Positions 25,415-35,326 of a stretch of DNA of 60,267 nt are shown piece after piece. Origin of the DNA: Verrucomicrobiota bacterium. GTDB taxonomy: Bacteria; Verrucomicrobiota; Verrucomicrobiia; Opitutales; Puniceicoccaceae. Numbering within the stretch: the first letter of the stretch is position 1; every line of letters starts with the position of its first letter. The notes below the pieces were generated by a model. It had not been told where the DNA came from, did no database searches, and saw only the letters and a program-made list of their open reading frames with translations. A program made the position numbers and the translations under genes. The stretch is from NCBI GenBank assembly GCA_038744685.1, contig JBCDMB010000020.1:1-60267 (forward strand), read 5' to 3'.

Positions 25415-27202
25415 ATGTCGGGGCAAAAGGAAAGCTGGAACTCGAGGTTGGGAATCATCCTTGCGGTATCCGGCAGTGCGGTAGGCCTCGGAAACTTTCT
25501 CCGCTTTCCAGGGCAGGTTGCCGAATTCGGTGGAGGCGCGTTCATGATCGCCTATTTCCTGGCCTTCCTTTTGATTGGACTGCCGGTCTGCTGGGTAGAG
25601 TGGACGATGGGACGCGCTGGTGGTCGCTTTGGCTATAATAGTGCGCCGGGTATTTTTGGGGCGATCACGAAAATGATGGGTGCCCGATATCTTGGGGTAG
25701 TCGCATTTGTGATCCCTGTATCGATCTACATGTATTACGTGGTCATCGAGGCATGGTGTTTGGCTTACGCGGTGAACTACCTGAGGGGAGAAATGAATTT
25801 CCAGGCACCAGAGGAGGCCAGTGGATTCTTTGCCAGTTTGGTCGGATCCGGCGGTAATGGAGCGGCGTTCAAGATCAGTCTCGAGCACGTGGGCCTCTAT
25901 TTTCTCCTGGTATTCCTACTCAATTACGTCCTGATCTACCGCGGAATTGCGAAAGGAATAGAGCTGTTTTGCCGGTATGCCATGCCGACTCTTGTCCTTA
26001 TCGCTCTGATTATTTTGGTCCGTGTTCTCACTCTCGGGACACCCAACCCAGAGTATCCGGATCGAAACATTGATACCGGTTTGGGTTTTATGTGGAATCC
26101 CTCAAAGACGTTCCTCCTCGAGCGGGAGGTCGATGCTGAAGGAGCACCTCTTTCGAACGAGCAAGGTGAGCCGGTGTGGAACGAAGACAAGACGCTGGAC
26201 GTTGTGGCCGAAAAAACACTGGTGGAGGCTCAGCAGCTTGTGGCTCAGAATCCAGAGATGTTTGCTCTTGAGGAGCGATCGGTGTGGGAAGAGCTAGCCA
26301 ACCCGGATTTGTGGTTGGCCGCGGCAGGCCAGATATTTTTCACACTCTCAGTAGGGTTCGGCGTGATTATTACTTACGCCAGCTATTTGAGACGTCGTGA
26401 CGACGTGGTTCTAAGCTCCTTGTCAGCTTCCAGTGCAAACGAGTTTTGTGAGGTTGCATTGGGTGGCTTGATCAGTATCCCGGCGGGCGTTGCTTTTTTT
26501 GGTGTGGCGGGCCTTGCTTCGATGGGGCTGAGCACTTTTGGAGTAGGCTTTACGGCTTTGCCGATGGTTTTTGCGGAGATGCCCGCGGGACAATTCTTTG
26601 GTTTCGCCTTCTTTTTCCTTCTTTTCCTCGCAGCGGTTACGAGCTCACTCTCAATGCTCCAACCTGGAATAGCCTATCTAGAGGATTCGCTTCAAATCAA
26701 TCGGCGCCAGTCGGTTTCTGTTTTAGGATTTGTAACGGGTATTGGTGGGGTCCTGGTCATCTACTTTAGTGCGGGCCTCAAGTTGTTGGACACGTTGGAC
26801 TTTTGGATTACAAACCTTCTTATGGTCCTGCTGGCGTTTATTCAGGTGGTCCTTTTCGGATGGGTGATTGGGATCAAGAAAGGTCTTCGAGAAGCGCACC
26901 TTGGTGCTACGATCCGCATTCCCGGTGTTTTTAAGAGCGTGATTCAATTTGTTACACCGGCTCTTCTCTTTGTGATCTTTGGCAGTTGGATCTACAAAAG
27001 TGTCCTTGGTTTAGGATCAGGATCTGGAAAACCTGAATATAGTGACAACGTTGTCGATCTATTCATCCATCCGAATCCAGCTGCTTGGATTGGCGTAATC
27101 ATGGTGGTCCTCCTCTTTCTATTCGGTATATTGAACGTGCCACGGAAAAAGGAAATCAGAGCCTGTATTGAGGAAACTGAAAAGAGAGGAGATGGGTTAT
27201 GA
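25415..27202 (+). CDS. Sodium-dependent amino-acid symporter (NSS/SNF family), large subunit
   Basis: A 595-residue LeuT-fold transporter with about 12 membrane helices. The first two helices carry the family's sodium/substrate signature [23 protein letters not shown] and [10 protein letters not shown] (shown in part). Between helices 5 and 6 lies an unusually long hydrophilic loop (residues about 205-297: [29 protein letters not shown], and so on), much longer than in LeuT. The stop codon overlaps the start of a 49-residue MetS-like subunit (ATGA), so this is a two-part importer like MetPS of Corynebacterium, which carries methionine and alanine; the substrate here is unknown. Confidence 0.9.
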   Translation: MSGQKESWNSRLGIILAVSGSAVGLGNFLRFPGQVAEFGGGAFMIAYFLAFLLIGLPVCWVEWTMGRAGGRFGYNSAPGIFGAITKMMGARYLGVVAFVIPVSIYMYYVVIEAWCLAYAVNYLRGEMNFQAPEEASGFFASLVGSGGNGAAFKISLEHVGLYFLLVFLLNYVLIYRGIAKGIELFCRYAMPTLVLIALIILVRVLTLGTPNPEYPDRNIDTGLGFMWNPSKTFLLEREVDAEGAPLSNEQGEPVWNEDKTLDVVAEKTLVEAQQLVAQNPEMFALEERSVWEELANPDLWLAAAGQIFFTLSVGFGVIITYASYLRRRDDVVLSSLSASSANEFCEVALGGLISIPAGVAFFGVAGLASMGLSTFGVGFTALPMVFAEMPAGQFFGFAFFFLLFLAAVTSSLSMLQPGIAYLEDSLQINRRQSVSVLGFVTGIGGVLVIYFSAGLKLLDTLDFWITNLLMVLLAFIQVVLFGWVIGIKKGLREAHLGATIRIPGVFKSVIQFVTPALLFVIFGSWIYKSVLGLGSGSGKPEYSDNVVDLFIHPNPAAWIGVIMVVLLFLFGILNVPRKKEIRACIEETEKRGDGL

Positions 27203-27348
27203 CCGTGGGAGGCTGGCTAGTAATGATTCTCTCGGTAGGCGGTGTGACGATTCTTTTCGCCTGGTGCATTTGGAAAGTGATTTCGACAAAAGGAGAGACG
27301 GAGCGAGTCCACGGATTCGAAGTAGAGACTCCAGACGAAAAGGAATAG
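27199..27348 (+). CDS. MetS-like small subunit of the NSS transporter
   Basis: A 49-residue protein with one membrane helix (about residues 6-28, [20 protein letters not shown]) and a short charged tail ending ETPDEKE. It begins in the ATGA that overlaps the transporter's stop, indicating coupled translation. Single-helix subunits of this size following an NSS symporter are known from MetP-MetS. The helix and tail resemble that family, although identity of such short proteins is hard to prove by eye. Confidence 0.75.
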   Translation: MTVGGWLVMILSVGGVTILFAWCIWKVISTKGETERVHGFEVETPDEKE

Positions 27349-27422
27349 TTGCCAGGGAAGGCAATTGGCTCGGTTAGCATTGCTTACGCGCCATTCTGTT
27401 GTTTCCTTCTCTTTCCCGAAAC

Positions 27423-28352
27423 ATGCTCTACGACCGCCCATACATGCGAGAGTCCTATCCAGGTCGGAGTCAGATTCCGATGTATGGTTGGATTATGATC
27501 ATTACGGCGGCTGTCTACATACTCCAGAATGTTTTGGTCCTCTTCTTTGGAGTGGATGGGCTTGTGGGTACCCGCCAGACCGGGGGCGGAACCTTTCTGA
27601 TCGATTGGGTGGCTCTTACCGAGACGAATATATCTCAGCTAAAGATCTGGACCCTTCTGACCTACGGATTGCTTCATGGCGGCTTGTTTCACCTCATTGC
27701 GAACTTCCTAATCATTTTTTTCATGGGTCGAATTGTTGAGTCGATGATAGGCCCGCAGAACCTCCTCAAACTCTACATTTTTTCGGTTCTTGGAGGAGGT
27801 ATTGTTTGGACGCTCATCCACTTGGGAGGTTCCGGTGGTTTGGTTATTGGTGCCTCGGCAGGAGCTCTTGGGCTGCTGATCTATTTTTGCCTCCGCAACC
27901 CCAACGAACCTATTACTTTACTTCTTTTCTTCGTATTGCCCGTTACCGTTTTGCCGAAGTGGGTAGGATGGGGGATTACCGGTATCACCGTGTTTGGTCT
28001 GGCTTTCAACGAGTTGGGCCCTCAAACGGACCGTATCGCTCATTCGGCGCATCTGGGAGGTATTTTTGCAGGATTCATTTTCTTTCGCTACGAATCGTGG
28101 TTTCGGGGGATTTCGGTCCCTCGCGTCCGCTTGGGGAGCGCTTCCAAGGCGAAGAAGCTGGAGCCCCGCTACAAAGTGAATGTCTCAAAACCCCGCAAAC
28201 AAAATTCCCAACCAAGTGGTGCGAACGGGTCCAAGAATCTGCGGGAGGAAGTCGATCGAATTCTCGACAAGATCAACTCCTCCGGCTTTGGGTCGTTGAC
28301 CGAGAGCGAGAAAGAAACCTTGAACCGCGCCAAAGAACTACTCGGAAAGTAG
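27423..28352 (+). CDS. Rhomboid-family intramembrane serine protease
   Basis: Cuts transmembrane segments within the bilayer. A six-helix core is seen, with GASAGALG (catalytic serine about residue 146), HSAHLGG (catalytic histidine about 209) and FHLIANFLIIFFMG (the conserved His/Asn of helix 2). The C-terminal ~90 residues are a soluble basic linker followed by a short helical domain (EEVDRILDKINSSGFGSLTESEKETLNRA, quoted in part), typical of rhomboids in Bacteroidetes and Verrucomicrobia. I prefer ATG 27423; 27399 adds eight unlike residues. It is eight bases from the convergent subtilase gene. Confidence 0.87.
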   Translation: MLYDRPYMRESYPGRSQIPMYGWIMIITAAVYILQNVLVLFFGVDGLVGTRQTGGGTFLIDWVALTETNISQLKIWTLLTYGLLHGGLFHLIANFLIIFFMGRIVESMIGPQNLLKLYIFSVLGGGIVWTLIHLGGSGGLVIGASAGALGLLIYFCLRNPNEPITLLLFFVLPVTVLPKWVGWGITGITVFGLAFNELGPQTDRIAHSAHLGGIFAGFIFFRYESWFRGISVPRVRLGSASKAKKLEPRYKVNVSKPRKQNSQPSGANGSKNLREEVDRILDKINSSGFGSLTESEKETLNRAKELLGK

Positions 28353-28360
28353 TTAGCAAG

Positions 28361-31300
28361 TTATTCGGTCAGCTGTAAGCGGTAGAAACGGTTGGTTTCA
28401 GAACCTTCCTCCGAAAGTATGATGGAAACGGTTTTTGTTCCATCGCCTTCAACGGTCTCGGTAATGGAGTAGCCTGTCTCAGGCTCAAGCACAGTCCACG
28501 TTGTTAAATTTTCGGAAGCAAGAACCGATAGTAAAGAGCTGGGAACATCCTCGCGCATCGTAAGATCGAAGGAAAGGTCTCCGTCCGACTGCATCACCAA
28601 CTCGGGGCTTCCGTCCGGGTCTGCCAAGGCAAAATCGATTAGGTTTGGTAGGCCGTCGTTGTCGAGATCGGGTGCGATTGGATCACTAATCGTCAAGATG
28701 GCGTCGCCAGTCTGTTCCCGAAGCCATTGCTGATAGCTTGCGACAGGGAAACCAGTTGTCGAACCGCCGGTAACAATCATTGAAACAGGGACAACGATTT
28801 CAGGATTAATGGGGTCAGCTGTTGTAACGGTAATCTCTGCAGTAAGTGTTCCAGTATCCGTCGAAGCTGGAGAAAAAGTGAGAGTTAAATCGATAACATC
28901 CTCAGACGGGACTATTCCTGAGACAGGGTCCACACTGAGCCATGAGGGAAACGCAAGGAGTGGATCAATAGAAGGGGTGCCTTCTGGTAAGGTAGAGATG
29001 CCTGTCACGTCTCCCGTGACAGCAAAGAAAGTTTCAGCAAAACCCACATTTCCAATACTAACAGTTTCCATTGATGTGTCTCCAGCAGGGACCGAAGCAC
29101 TTATCGTATCTGGAAGCACTGTTATGAAAGGGACGTCCACAAGGAGTTCAACTCCCGATGCTCCCGAAGAGGCGTTAATGGAGAATGGATTGTCGTCCTC
29201 AAATCCTCCTATCGTTGCGGAAATTGTGTAGGTATCTCCGATTGCCCGTACAGAAAAATTTCCATTCGCATCAGAAGTCGTTGTGTAGTTTGCAGCATTT
29301 CCTTCTAGGGTCACTGTAGCGTCCGCCAACGGAACCCCGCCGGGGAAGGTCAACACAGTTCCAGAGATACGAACAGAATTTCCAACGCCTGCGGTAAATG
29401 TAAAGCTCTGCGCGGACCGGGCGTTTGGCAAACCCGATTCCAGGGTGATCGTGTAAGAACCTGTAAACGGAACAGGCGTATTTCCATAGCAGAAGAGGCG
29501 GAGATTTGAATCAGTGACCGAACGCCCGGGTGCGAGGCTGCCGATTGCCCGATTTCCAAAACTGAGACTGTCAAACCCGATTCGGATACCGGGGAACAAC
29601 TCTGAAAAAGTCGCCTCAATATCACTCCAGATTACGTGGACCGTTTCGTCGGAAATGTTGGTAATAGTATAGCTCATGGCCATTAGCTCACCCGGGTTGA
29701 ATATGCCGTCGCCATTATTGTGCGGCGAAACAGCGAGCGTGTCAGAGGTGACCATGGAGGACACAGCTAGGCTGGTCCCTATGGAAGGCGGCGTTCCTCC
29801 GGAATCGCCGGATGCGCGGAGCAGTGCCTGAAGATCCAGCCTTCCGCCCGAGGCCACCTCTCCACTCAGAGAGGAGAGTCTTTCAGCACTACTCAAAAGC
29901 CTCGATTTAGCGACTTGACCGGAAATTGCCGGTTCAGTTGCTTTTAAAAGGGCGAGAGCACCAGCAACATGAGGTGAAGCCATGGAAGTTCCGCTGAAGA
30001 ACGAATAGTTATTTCCCGGCACCGTGCTCAAAATGAAGTCCCCTGGAGCTGCTATATCTACGCTGACGGCACCCGTGTTGGAAAACGAAGCAATTTCGTC
30101 ATTCCAGTCAGTTGCAGCGACAGATACTATATTAGAAAGGGTATAGGAGGCGGGATACTGCGGGATCGAATCATTGTCGCTGGCGTCATTTCCTGACGCA
30201 GCCACGAAAAGGATATCGGCGTTCCCGGCAGCTCGTATCGCATCTTCAAAAAGGATCGGAGGATTTCGGTCCTCGGGACGTAGCACTCCTCCATAACTAT
30301 TGTTCATTACGTCAACCCCCTGAGCCACGGCATAGTTGGTGGCCTCGATAGCAGCAGAGAATGATACCGCTCGACCTGCTCCTCCGATTTTCAACGGGAT
30401 AATGGAGACAGCCCAATTCACTCCTGTCACCCCAGTAGCGTTATTCCCAACCGCTCCCACAGTTCCAGCGACATGGGTTCCATGGCCATTCTGGTCGGTT
30501 GGATCGTTATCCGGGTTGAGGGAGTCTCCGGCATCCCAAGCATCTCCCACGAAGTCGAACCCGTTTACGTCGTCGATGAAGCCGTTGTTATCGTCGTCAA
30601 TCCCGTTGTCGGGAATTTCAAACTGGTTCGTCCAAAGGTTTCCTGCAAGGTCCGGGTGATTTAGTTGCATGCCACTGTCGATGACGGCGACGATTACGTC
30701 AGAGGAACCCGTACCAGCGTTCCAGCCGATGGTAGCTTCAATATCTGCTCCTGGGGTGCTGTCGATAAATTGGCCCGTGTTTTCAAGGGACCACTGTAGA
30801 TTGAAGTCGATATCGTCTGGGGTGGCGGTAAAAAAGGCGAGGTGGTCTGCTTCTGCTACGCCTCGGAGATCCCAATCTTCCTGCTCTTTCAAAAACGTCT
30901 GCTGAAAGGAAGAGATGACGTTATCGACAGCCCGCACGGAAACCTCATCAGTGGCCACGATGTAGATCGGAGCCGTTTCCAACTGAGATCGCAGGCGGAA
31001 TCCGTTGTCTTCTATCCATTCGGTTAACTCGGGTTCTGTTGCCTCTTTCGGCAAGCGTATCATGGCGTGGTCACCCACGATCGCGCTGATTCCGGCACTT
31101 TGAAACTGGTCTGGACCCGTTTCCTCAAAGACTTCTTCGACAAGAACGCTGCGGTAATGGAAGTTGGCATCACCGTAGAGGGTTCTGCGGATAAACCTGC
31201 CTGCACTGTTAGGCTGGGAGTCTTCCGTAACTTTAACAGTTGCGCCTTTTACGAGTTGTTCAATTGAGGAGCGGGTGGTGTTGGGGGGGAGGTCCGGAAA

Positions 31301-31495
31301 AGGAGCGTCTTCGCGGGAGAGTTGAACGGGGGGCTGAGGAGGAACGCCGGTTACGGGCTCCGAGATCTCGGCGGTATGGGTAGAATCCGGGTCGCTGGGG
31401 ACAGGCTTTTCACTTATGGTTTTCCCTGTGAATATTAGGAGGGCTAAAACAGTGAGGAGAAAACCGGAGGCGACTAGAGCAAATAGCTTTTTCAT
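28361..31495 (-). CDS. Large cell-surface subtilisin-like protease
   Basis: A 1044-residue exported S8 serine protease. Order: N-terminal membrane helix or signal (about 5-25), a propeptide-like region (about 80-230), a peptidase domain with Asp in AVIDSGMQLNHPDLAG (about 268), His in NGHGTHVAGT (about 336), the oxyanion block and Ser in SGTSMASPHVAGALALL (about 501). Then come a beta domain, a carboxypeptidase-regulatory-like domain (GTVLTFPGGVPLADATVTLEG), an Ig-like domain (ISASVPAGDTSMETVSIGNVG in part), a linker with DPIAPDLDNDGLPNLIDF, and a C-terminal sorting-like end. A calcium site is likely in DNGIDDDNNGFIDDVNGFD. It is probably secreted or surface-anchored; the substrate is unknown. 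Confidence 0.92.
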   Translation of the reverse strand: MKKLFALVASGFLLTVLALLIFTGKTISEKPVPSDPDSTHTAEISEPVTGVPPQPPVQLSREDAPFPDLPPNTTRSSIEQLVKGATVKVTEDSQPNSAGRFIRRTLYGDANFHYRSVLVEEVFEETGPDQFQSAGISAIVGDHAMIRLPKEATEPELTEWIEDNGFRLRSQLETAPIYIVATDEVSVRAVDNVISSFQQTFLKEQEDWDLRGVAEADHLAFFTATPDDIDFNLQWSLENTGQFIDSTPGADIEATIGWNAGTGSSDVIVAVIDSGMQLNHPDLAGNLWTNQFEIPDNGIDDDNNGFIDDVNGFDFVGDAWDAGDSLNPDNDPTDQNGHGTHVAGTVGAVGNNATGVTGVNWAVSIIPLKIGGAGRAVSFSAAIEATNYAVAQGVDVMNNSYGGVLRPEDRNPPILFEDAIRAAGNADILFVAASGNDASDNDSIPQYPASYTLSNIVSVAATDWNDEIASFSNTGAVSVDIAAPGDFILSTVPGNNYSFFSGTSMASPHVAGALALLKATEPAISGQVAKSRLLSSAERLSSLSGEVASGGRLDLQALLRASGDSGGTPPSIGTSLAVSSMVTSDTLAVSPHNNGDGIFNPGELMAMSYTITNISDETVHVIWSDIEATFSELFPGIRIGFDSLSFGNRAIGSLAPGRSVTDSNLRLFCYGNTPVPFTGSYTITLESGLPNARSAQSFTFTAGVGNSVRISGTVLTFPGGVPLADATVTLEGNAANYTTTSDANGNFSVRAIGDTYTISATIGGFEDDNPFSINASSGASGVELLVDVPFITVLPDTISASVPAGDTSMETVSIGNVGFAETFFAVTGDVTGISTLPEGTPSIDPLLAFPSWLSVDPVSGIVPSEDVIDLTLTFSPASTDTGTLTAEITVTTADPINPEIVVPVSMIVTGGSTTGFPVASYQQWLREQTGDAILTISDPIAPDLDNDGLPNLIDFALADPDGSPELVMQSDGDLSFDLTMREDVPSSLLSVLASENLTTWTVLEPETGYSITETVEGDGTKTVSIILSEEGSETNRFYRLQLTE

Positions 31496-31651
31496 GAGAG
31501 GAATCTTAAAGAAATAGACAAAGGAGAATTTTGGCGAGTAAAATCGGATGTCGATCGGTTACGGCTGAACATGTTTGGAATGGCTGTGATTTATAGCAAA
31601 AGACGAAGTTTCAACTTCCGATGGAGAGGTTTTCGATTAGCTTTTATTCCC

Positions 31652-33373
31652 ATGAAAACGGTCTGTATATTTTCGGTAGGGTGGATACCTTCTGTACTAG
31701 CGTTGTCTTCAGCGACTTTGTTTGGGCAGAACGAGAGTGAGAGCCTTTCCAGCGCAAGTCCGGCCGCGGTCGTCGAAGTGACGGAGTTGACCGAAGAAGA
31801 GTCGGCTCGACAGCGAATGGTCTCCGTGCTGATGGCTCAGTTGGAGGCGTTGCACATCAAGAGAGATGATGTTGCCGAGTTGGAGAATCAGCTCGGATTA
31901 GAGACCAATGAGATCAGTCGAGCGGACGTCTTGGAGAAGCTGCAAAAGGCAACTGATGAGTTGAGGGTCCTCGAGATGAAGTTTCGCGAGACAGCTTCAG
32001 GTGTAGACCTTGGAATGTTTGAGGAGGAGGTAAAGGAGCCATTCTCCCTGGAAAACGAGTTTGGTAAAGTGGCGGAACCTTTCTTTGCAGAGTTGCGGGA
32101 GGCAACGTCCCAGTCGCGAAAGATGACCGAGCTTCGCGACGATGTCGAACGGTTCTCCGCTCAAGCTGAGGATGCCCGTACTGCGATTGCAGCGATTGAA
32201 GGATTACTCGGCGTAGGAGGAACCGCAGAACTACAAACAGCGCTTTCCGAGCAGTTGGAGCATTGGCAGGAAGTGGAGAGTCTCGCCAGTAGTCAGGAAG
32301 AATCAGCGAGGCTCCAATTGGAAAATTTGGAAGCGCAACGGGAGGGATTTGTTGAAGGATCAACGAAGTATGTGCGGAACTTTGTCCAGAAGCGGGGACT
32401 GAATCTTGTCCTTGGCATTGGAGCTGCGCTGGCGGTCTTTTTCTTTGTGCGGGGAATTCTCTTTGTCGCGCGAAAGTTTCGGAAGACCGATAACCCGAAG
32501 AACTTCGGGAGTCGTGTATTTGTTTTGGCTGCCAATCTATTGAGTGTCCTTGGCGGCTTGGCGGCCATGATGGCGGTCTTCAGCGTCACCGGGGACGTCT
32601 TTCTTTTCAGCTTTGTTCTCCTCTTCTTGCTCGGAGTAGCCTGGAGCGGACTCAAAGTTCTGCCTCAATTCGTCGATTCACTAAAGCTGATCCTCAACAT
32701 AGGAATGGTGAAAGAGGGCGAGCGGATCGTTTTCGACGATATCCCGTGGAACGTGGAATCGCTCGGATTTACCTCGAAATTGGCCAACTCGAAACTGGAC
32801 TCGGCGTACCAATTATTGCCCGTCCGTCATCTTGTAGGTTATCATTCGCGGCCGTGGTGTGAAGGGGAAGAAGAGTTCCCTTGCAAGCGTGGAGACTGGG
32901 TGCAGCTTTCGGATGGTCGAATGGGAAAAACGGTGGCTCAGAACCCTGGCCATGTTGTCCTTGAGGAGCTGGGTGGGGCGCAGGTTTCGGTGACTACCCC
33001 GGATTTTCTGGCTCTCTCCCCTCGGAATCTTTCGTTGGAAGGCTTCCGGGTCGAGACCCGTTTCGGAGTGGATTACAAACACCAGGCGGAGTGCACAACT
33101 TCGATCCCACAGGCTATGGAGAAGTCCTTGAGTGCAGGACTTAGGGAGGTAGTCGGTGCAGAGGCGATCCAAAACGTCCAGGTGCAGTTTGCCTCCGCGG
33201 GAGCGAGTTCGCTCGACTACGAGATTGAGGTCGATTTGGCGGGTTCAGCTGCTGCTGACTTTGAAAAGGTGCAGTATGCCTTGCAAAGGATTTTGGTGGA
33301 TTGCTGCAATGAGAATGGCTGGGAGATTCCGTTTCAACAAATTACGGTTCACCGCGCACCGTCTTCGGATTAG
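31652..33373 (+). CDS. MscS-like membrane protein with long periplasmic coiled coil
   Basis: About 573 residues from ATG 31652, where a signal peptide (MKTVCIFSVGWIPSVLALSS) begins; the frame is open from 31571. The exported N-terminal ~230 residues are Glu-rich coiled coil. Membrane segments lie at about 251-273, 288-316 and 318-335. They are followed by a beta domain (MVKEGERIVFDDIPW, about 351) and an alpha/beta tail ending WEIPFQQITVH (about 557). The IPFxQ ending is typical of MscS channels. The pore helix lacks an obvious Gly/Ala pattern, and the beta domain is longer than usual, so a mechanosensitive role is inferred only. Tail-to-tail with comEC, six bases apart. Confidence 0.7.
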   Translation: MKTVCIFSVGWIPSVLALSSATLFGQNESESLSSASPAAVVEVTELTEEESARQRMVSVLMAQLEALHIKRDDVAELENQLGLETNEISRADVLEKLQKATDELRVLEMKFRETASGVDLGMFEEEVKEPFSLENEFGKVAEPFFAELREATSQSRKMTELRDDVERFSAQAEDARTAIAAIEGLLGVGGTAELQTALSEQLEHWQEVESLASSQEESARLQLENLEAQREGFVEGSTKYVRNFVQKRGLNLVLGIGAALAVFFFVRGILFVARKFRKTDNPKNFGSRVFVLAANLLSVLGGLAAMMAVFSVTGDVFLFSFVLLFLLGVAWSGLKVLPQFVDSLKLILNIGMVKEGERIVFDDIPWNVESLGFTSKLANSKLDSAYQLLPVRHLVGYHSRPWCEGEEEFPCKRGDWVQLSDGRMGKTVAQNPGHVVLEELGGAQVSVTTPDFLALSPRNLSLEGFRVETRFGVDYKHQAECTTSIPQAMEKSLSAGLREVVGAEAIQNVQVQFASAGASSLDYEIEVDLAGSAAADFEKVQYALQRILVDCCNENGWEIPFQQITVHRAPSSD

Positions 33374-33379
33374 TCTCTA

Positions 33380-35002
33380 TTAAAGGTAGCCGATCCCAAG
33401 GGACAGTAGCAGCGAGAGAAAAGGGAAAAGAAGGTATCGGTAGCGAAACTCTTTTTGAAAAGATACCCAGAGAGCCGAGAGAACGATCATAAGAACGCCG
33501 GCCGTTCCGGCCCAGTCGTTGTTCCAAGAGATTGGCAAGGCGGCGAGGGGACTTTTTGCCGTAAAGGCAACAATAGCCGTCATCAATTCGGTAATCGGTA
33601 GTGCCACCTCGTTTAAGAGGGTGGCGATCCAATCGAGTCCGAGTAGACCAAAGAGGAGAGCGATAAAACCGGTGAAGAGGACCGCGGTTGCGAGTGGAAT
33701 CAGAATGATATTGAGGGGAATGGAAGCAAGTGGAAGGACACCGAAGTTGCTCATGACAAGAGGGCTGCTCCCGAGAAACGCTGATAGGCTGATCGCGAAA
33801 CTACCCAAAAGCCACTTGCGGGAGCGGTGAAAGGGCGAGCCGGAATCTCCGGGCAACCAGTATTCGGGGTCGGTTTGTTCCATGAGTCTGGAAGCGAGGG
33901 GAATTCCAAACACGAGAATTGAAAACACGACTAGGTAGGATAGTTGGAACCCCAAGGTAAACAGTTGGCGAGGATCGAACAAGAGAACCACAAAGGCAGA
34001 CGCCATCAAAGCGGAAGAGGGGCGATAACCTCGAGCGAACGCCTTTGCGGAAACGAGGAAAGCTATCATAAGGAAAGCACGGACAGCGGATGGGGTCGAA
34101 CCTGTGAGTAAAACGTAGAAAAGCAGGATAGAGAGTGTGCAGCTGACGCGAACGGGTTGACCAATCGGAGCCTTCCCGAATAGCCAGAAGAGAAGCATGC
34201 CGATCAACCCAATATGAAGGCCGGAGATTGCGAACAGATGTGCGGTTCCCGTATCGCGAAAGACTTGTTTCTGCTGGGTGTCGAGGGCGGTTCTCTGGCC
34301 TAAAACGATAGCCTTGTAAACTCTCGTGGCCGGTTCAGTTAGAGAGCTTCCGAGAGAAAGAGAACTCTTTGCCCGCTCCAGAAGTATTGCAAAGAGTGCC
34401 TTGGCTGGGCGAGTGACGGCGATCGTTTGGGCCGGTTCAAAAGATCGAAGACGACCAGAAACTCCTCGGGACAGGAGAAATTCTGTAAAACTTTCAGCCT
34501 CCATTTCTTCGGAGAGGGGACGCTCCACGCCAACGACCTCATAGGAAAAACCTTCGAGAAGAATGGTCCCCTGGAGCGATGGAACCGAGTAATACAACAA
34601 AGTGTCTCTCCCAGATACATTCGCTAGTCCGACTTGATCCGGTGCGTATGGCGGAGAGGTGAAGGTCTGGGTGGGCTCAATCTCGAAAAGTGCTTCCCGA
34701 ATAGGTTTAAATGAGGGCTGTGGGAGATTGGGAGGTGCGGCGAAAGAAGTGCCGTAGAAATTTCCCAGTGCGACAACGAAAAGTGGAAACGCCAAGTTCC
34801 ATCCGTATGGGCGGTCTAGGCGATGTATCGACAGAAGGCACAAAGTGAGGAGGAAAGTGAAAACCAGAAAGAGAGAGGTCCCTAGTGTAAAGTCGTTCGG
34901 TAGTATTCGGCTGGTCGCCAGACCGCAGGCGAATGGTAAGACCAGCAAGGCCAACGGAGACCGGAGAGGTTCCGGCGATTGAGCTCGGTTTTTAGTCGGC
35001 AC
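33380..35002 (-). CDS. comEC: ComEC/Rec2-family DNA uptake channel without nuclease domain
   Basis: Inner-membrane channel that passes single-stranded DNA during natural transformation. The 540-residue protein has N-terminal helices, an OB-like exported domain (about 100-215), and the competence core with GTAHLFAISGLHIGLIGMLL (about 257) and a further 7-8 helices. It ends right after the last helix (about residue 540), so the metallo-beta-lactamase-like nuclease domain of long ComEC proteins is absent. Such short forms occur in several phyla. No other competence gene is adjacent. The start is divergent from DUF2256-rarA across 165 bases. Confidence 0.87.
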   Translation of the reverse strand: MPTKNRAQSPEPLRSPLALLVLPFACGLATSRILPNDFTLGTSLFLVFTFLLTLCLLSIHRLDRPYGWNLAFPLFVVALGNFYGTSFAAPPNLPQPSFKPIREALFEIEPTQTFTSPPYAPDQVGLANVSGRDTLLYYSVPSLQGTILLEGFSYEVVGVERPLSEEMEAESFTEFLLSRGVSGRLRSFEPAQTIAVTRPAKALFAILLERAKSSLSLGSSLTEPATRVYKAIVLGQRTALDTQQKQVFRDTGTAHLFAISGLHIGLIGMLLFWLFGKAPIGQPVRVSCTLSILLFYVLLTGSTPSAVRAFLMIAFLVSAKAFARGYRPSSALMASAFVVLLFDPRQLFTLGFQLSYLVVFSILVFGIPLASRLMEQTDPEYWLPGDSGSPFHRSRKWLLGSFAISLSAFLGSSPLVMSNFGVLPLASIPLNIILIPLATAVLFTGFIALLFGLLGLDWIATLLNEVALPITELMTAIVAFTAKSPLAALPISWNNDWAGTAGVLMIVLSALWVSFQKEFRYRYLLFPFLSLLLSLGIGYL

Positions 35003-35088
35003 AGCAATTCGGACGAACTGCGTCCACTACCGGTTGTATCTTTCAGGGAGGCAAGCGGATAGCGATCTGGATGCTGGTCAAAATAGGT

Positions 35089-35118
35089 CAAAATAAACCA
35101 GGTTAAAAATAATTGACG
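35089..35118. promoter_or_regulatory. Shared promoter-region element, copy 2
   Basis: CAAAATAAACCAGGTT (35089-35104), then TTGACG at 35113-35118, 24 bases from the first base of the motif, exactly as at 24514-24543. It lies between comEC (minus) and DUF2256-rarA (plus). A partial direct repeat (caaaatagg / caaaataaa) precedes it at 35079-35097. Confidence 0.45.
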
Positions 35119-35173
35119 GAGTTTTTGAGGATTTTTCTTCGCTCTACTTGAGGGTGGGAGGTAGGGGTTGGGG

Positions 35174-35326
35174 GTGAAAAAGTCGGAACTTCCTCAGAAG
35201 GTGTGCCCGGTGTGCGGGAGGCCGTTCTCGTGGCGGAAGAAGTGGAAGAAGGATTGGAATCGTGTTCGGTATTGTTCAGAGCGATGTCGGCGTAACCGGA
35301 AGAGGAGTGAGGGACTGGATGAGTGA
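35174..35326 (+). CDS. DUF2256 zinc-finger-like small protein
   Basis: A 50-residue basic protein beginning [17 protein letters not shown] and containing CPVC and CSERC, so a treble-clef-like zinc-binding pair is likely. The family's middle [10 protein letters not shown] is present and the C-terminus is [12 protein letters not shown]. The start could be GTG 35174 or TTG 35168; GGGAGGT at 35156-35162 lies 5 bases from the TTG and 11 from the GTG. The last bases, ATGAGTGA, overlap the rarA start, implying translational coupling. The function of DUF2256 is unknown; it is often found beside DNA-metabolism genes. Confidence 0.82.
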   Translation: MKKSELPQKVCPVCGRPFSWRKKWKKDWNRVRYCSERCRRNRKRSEGLDE

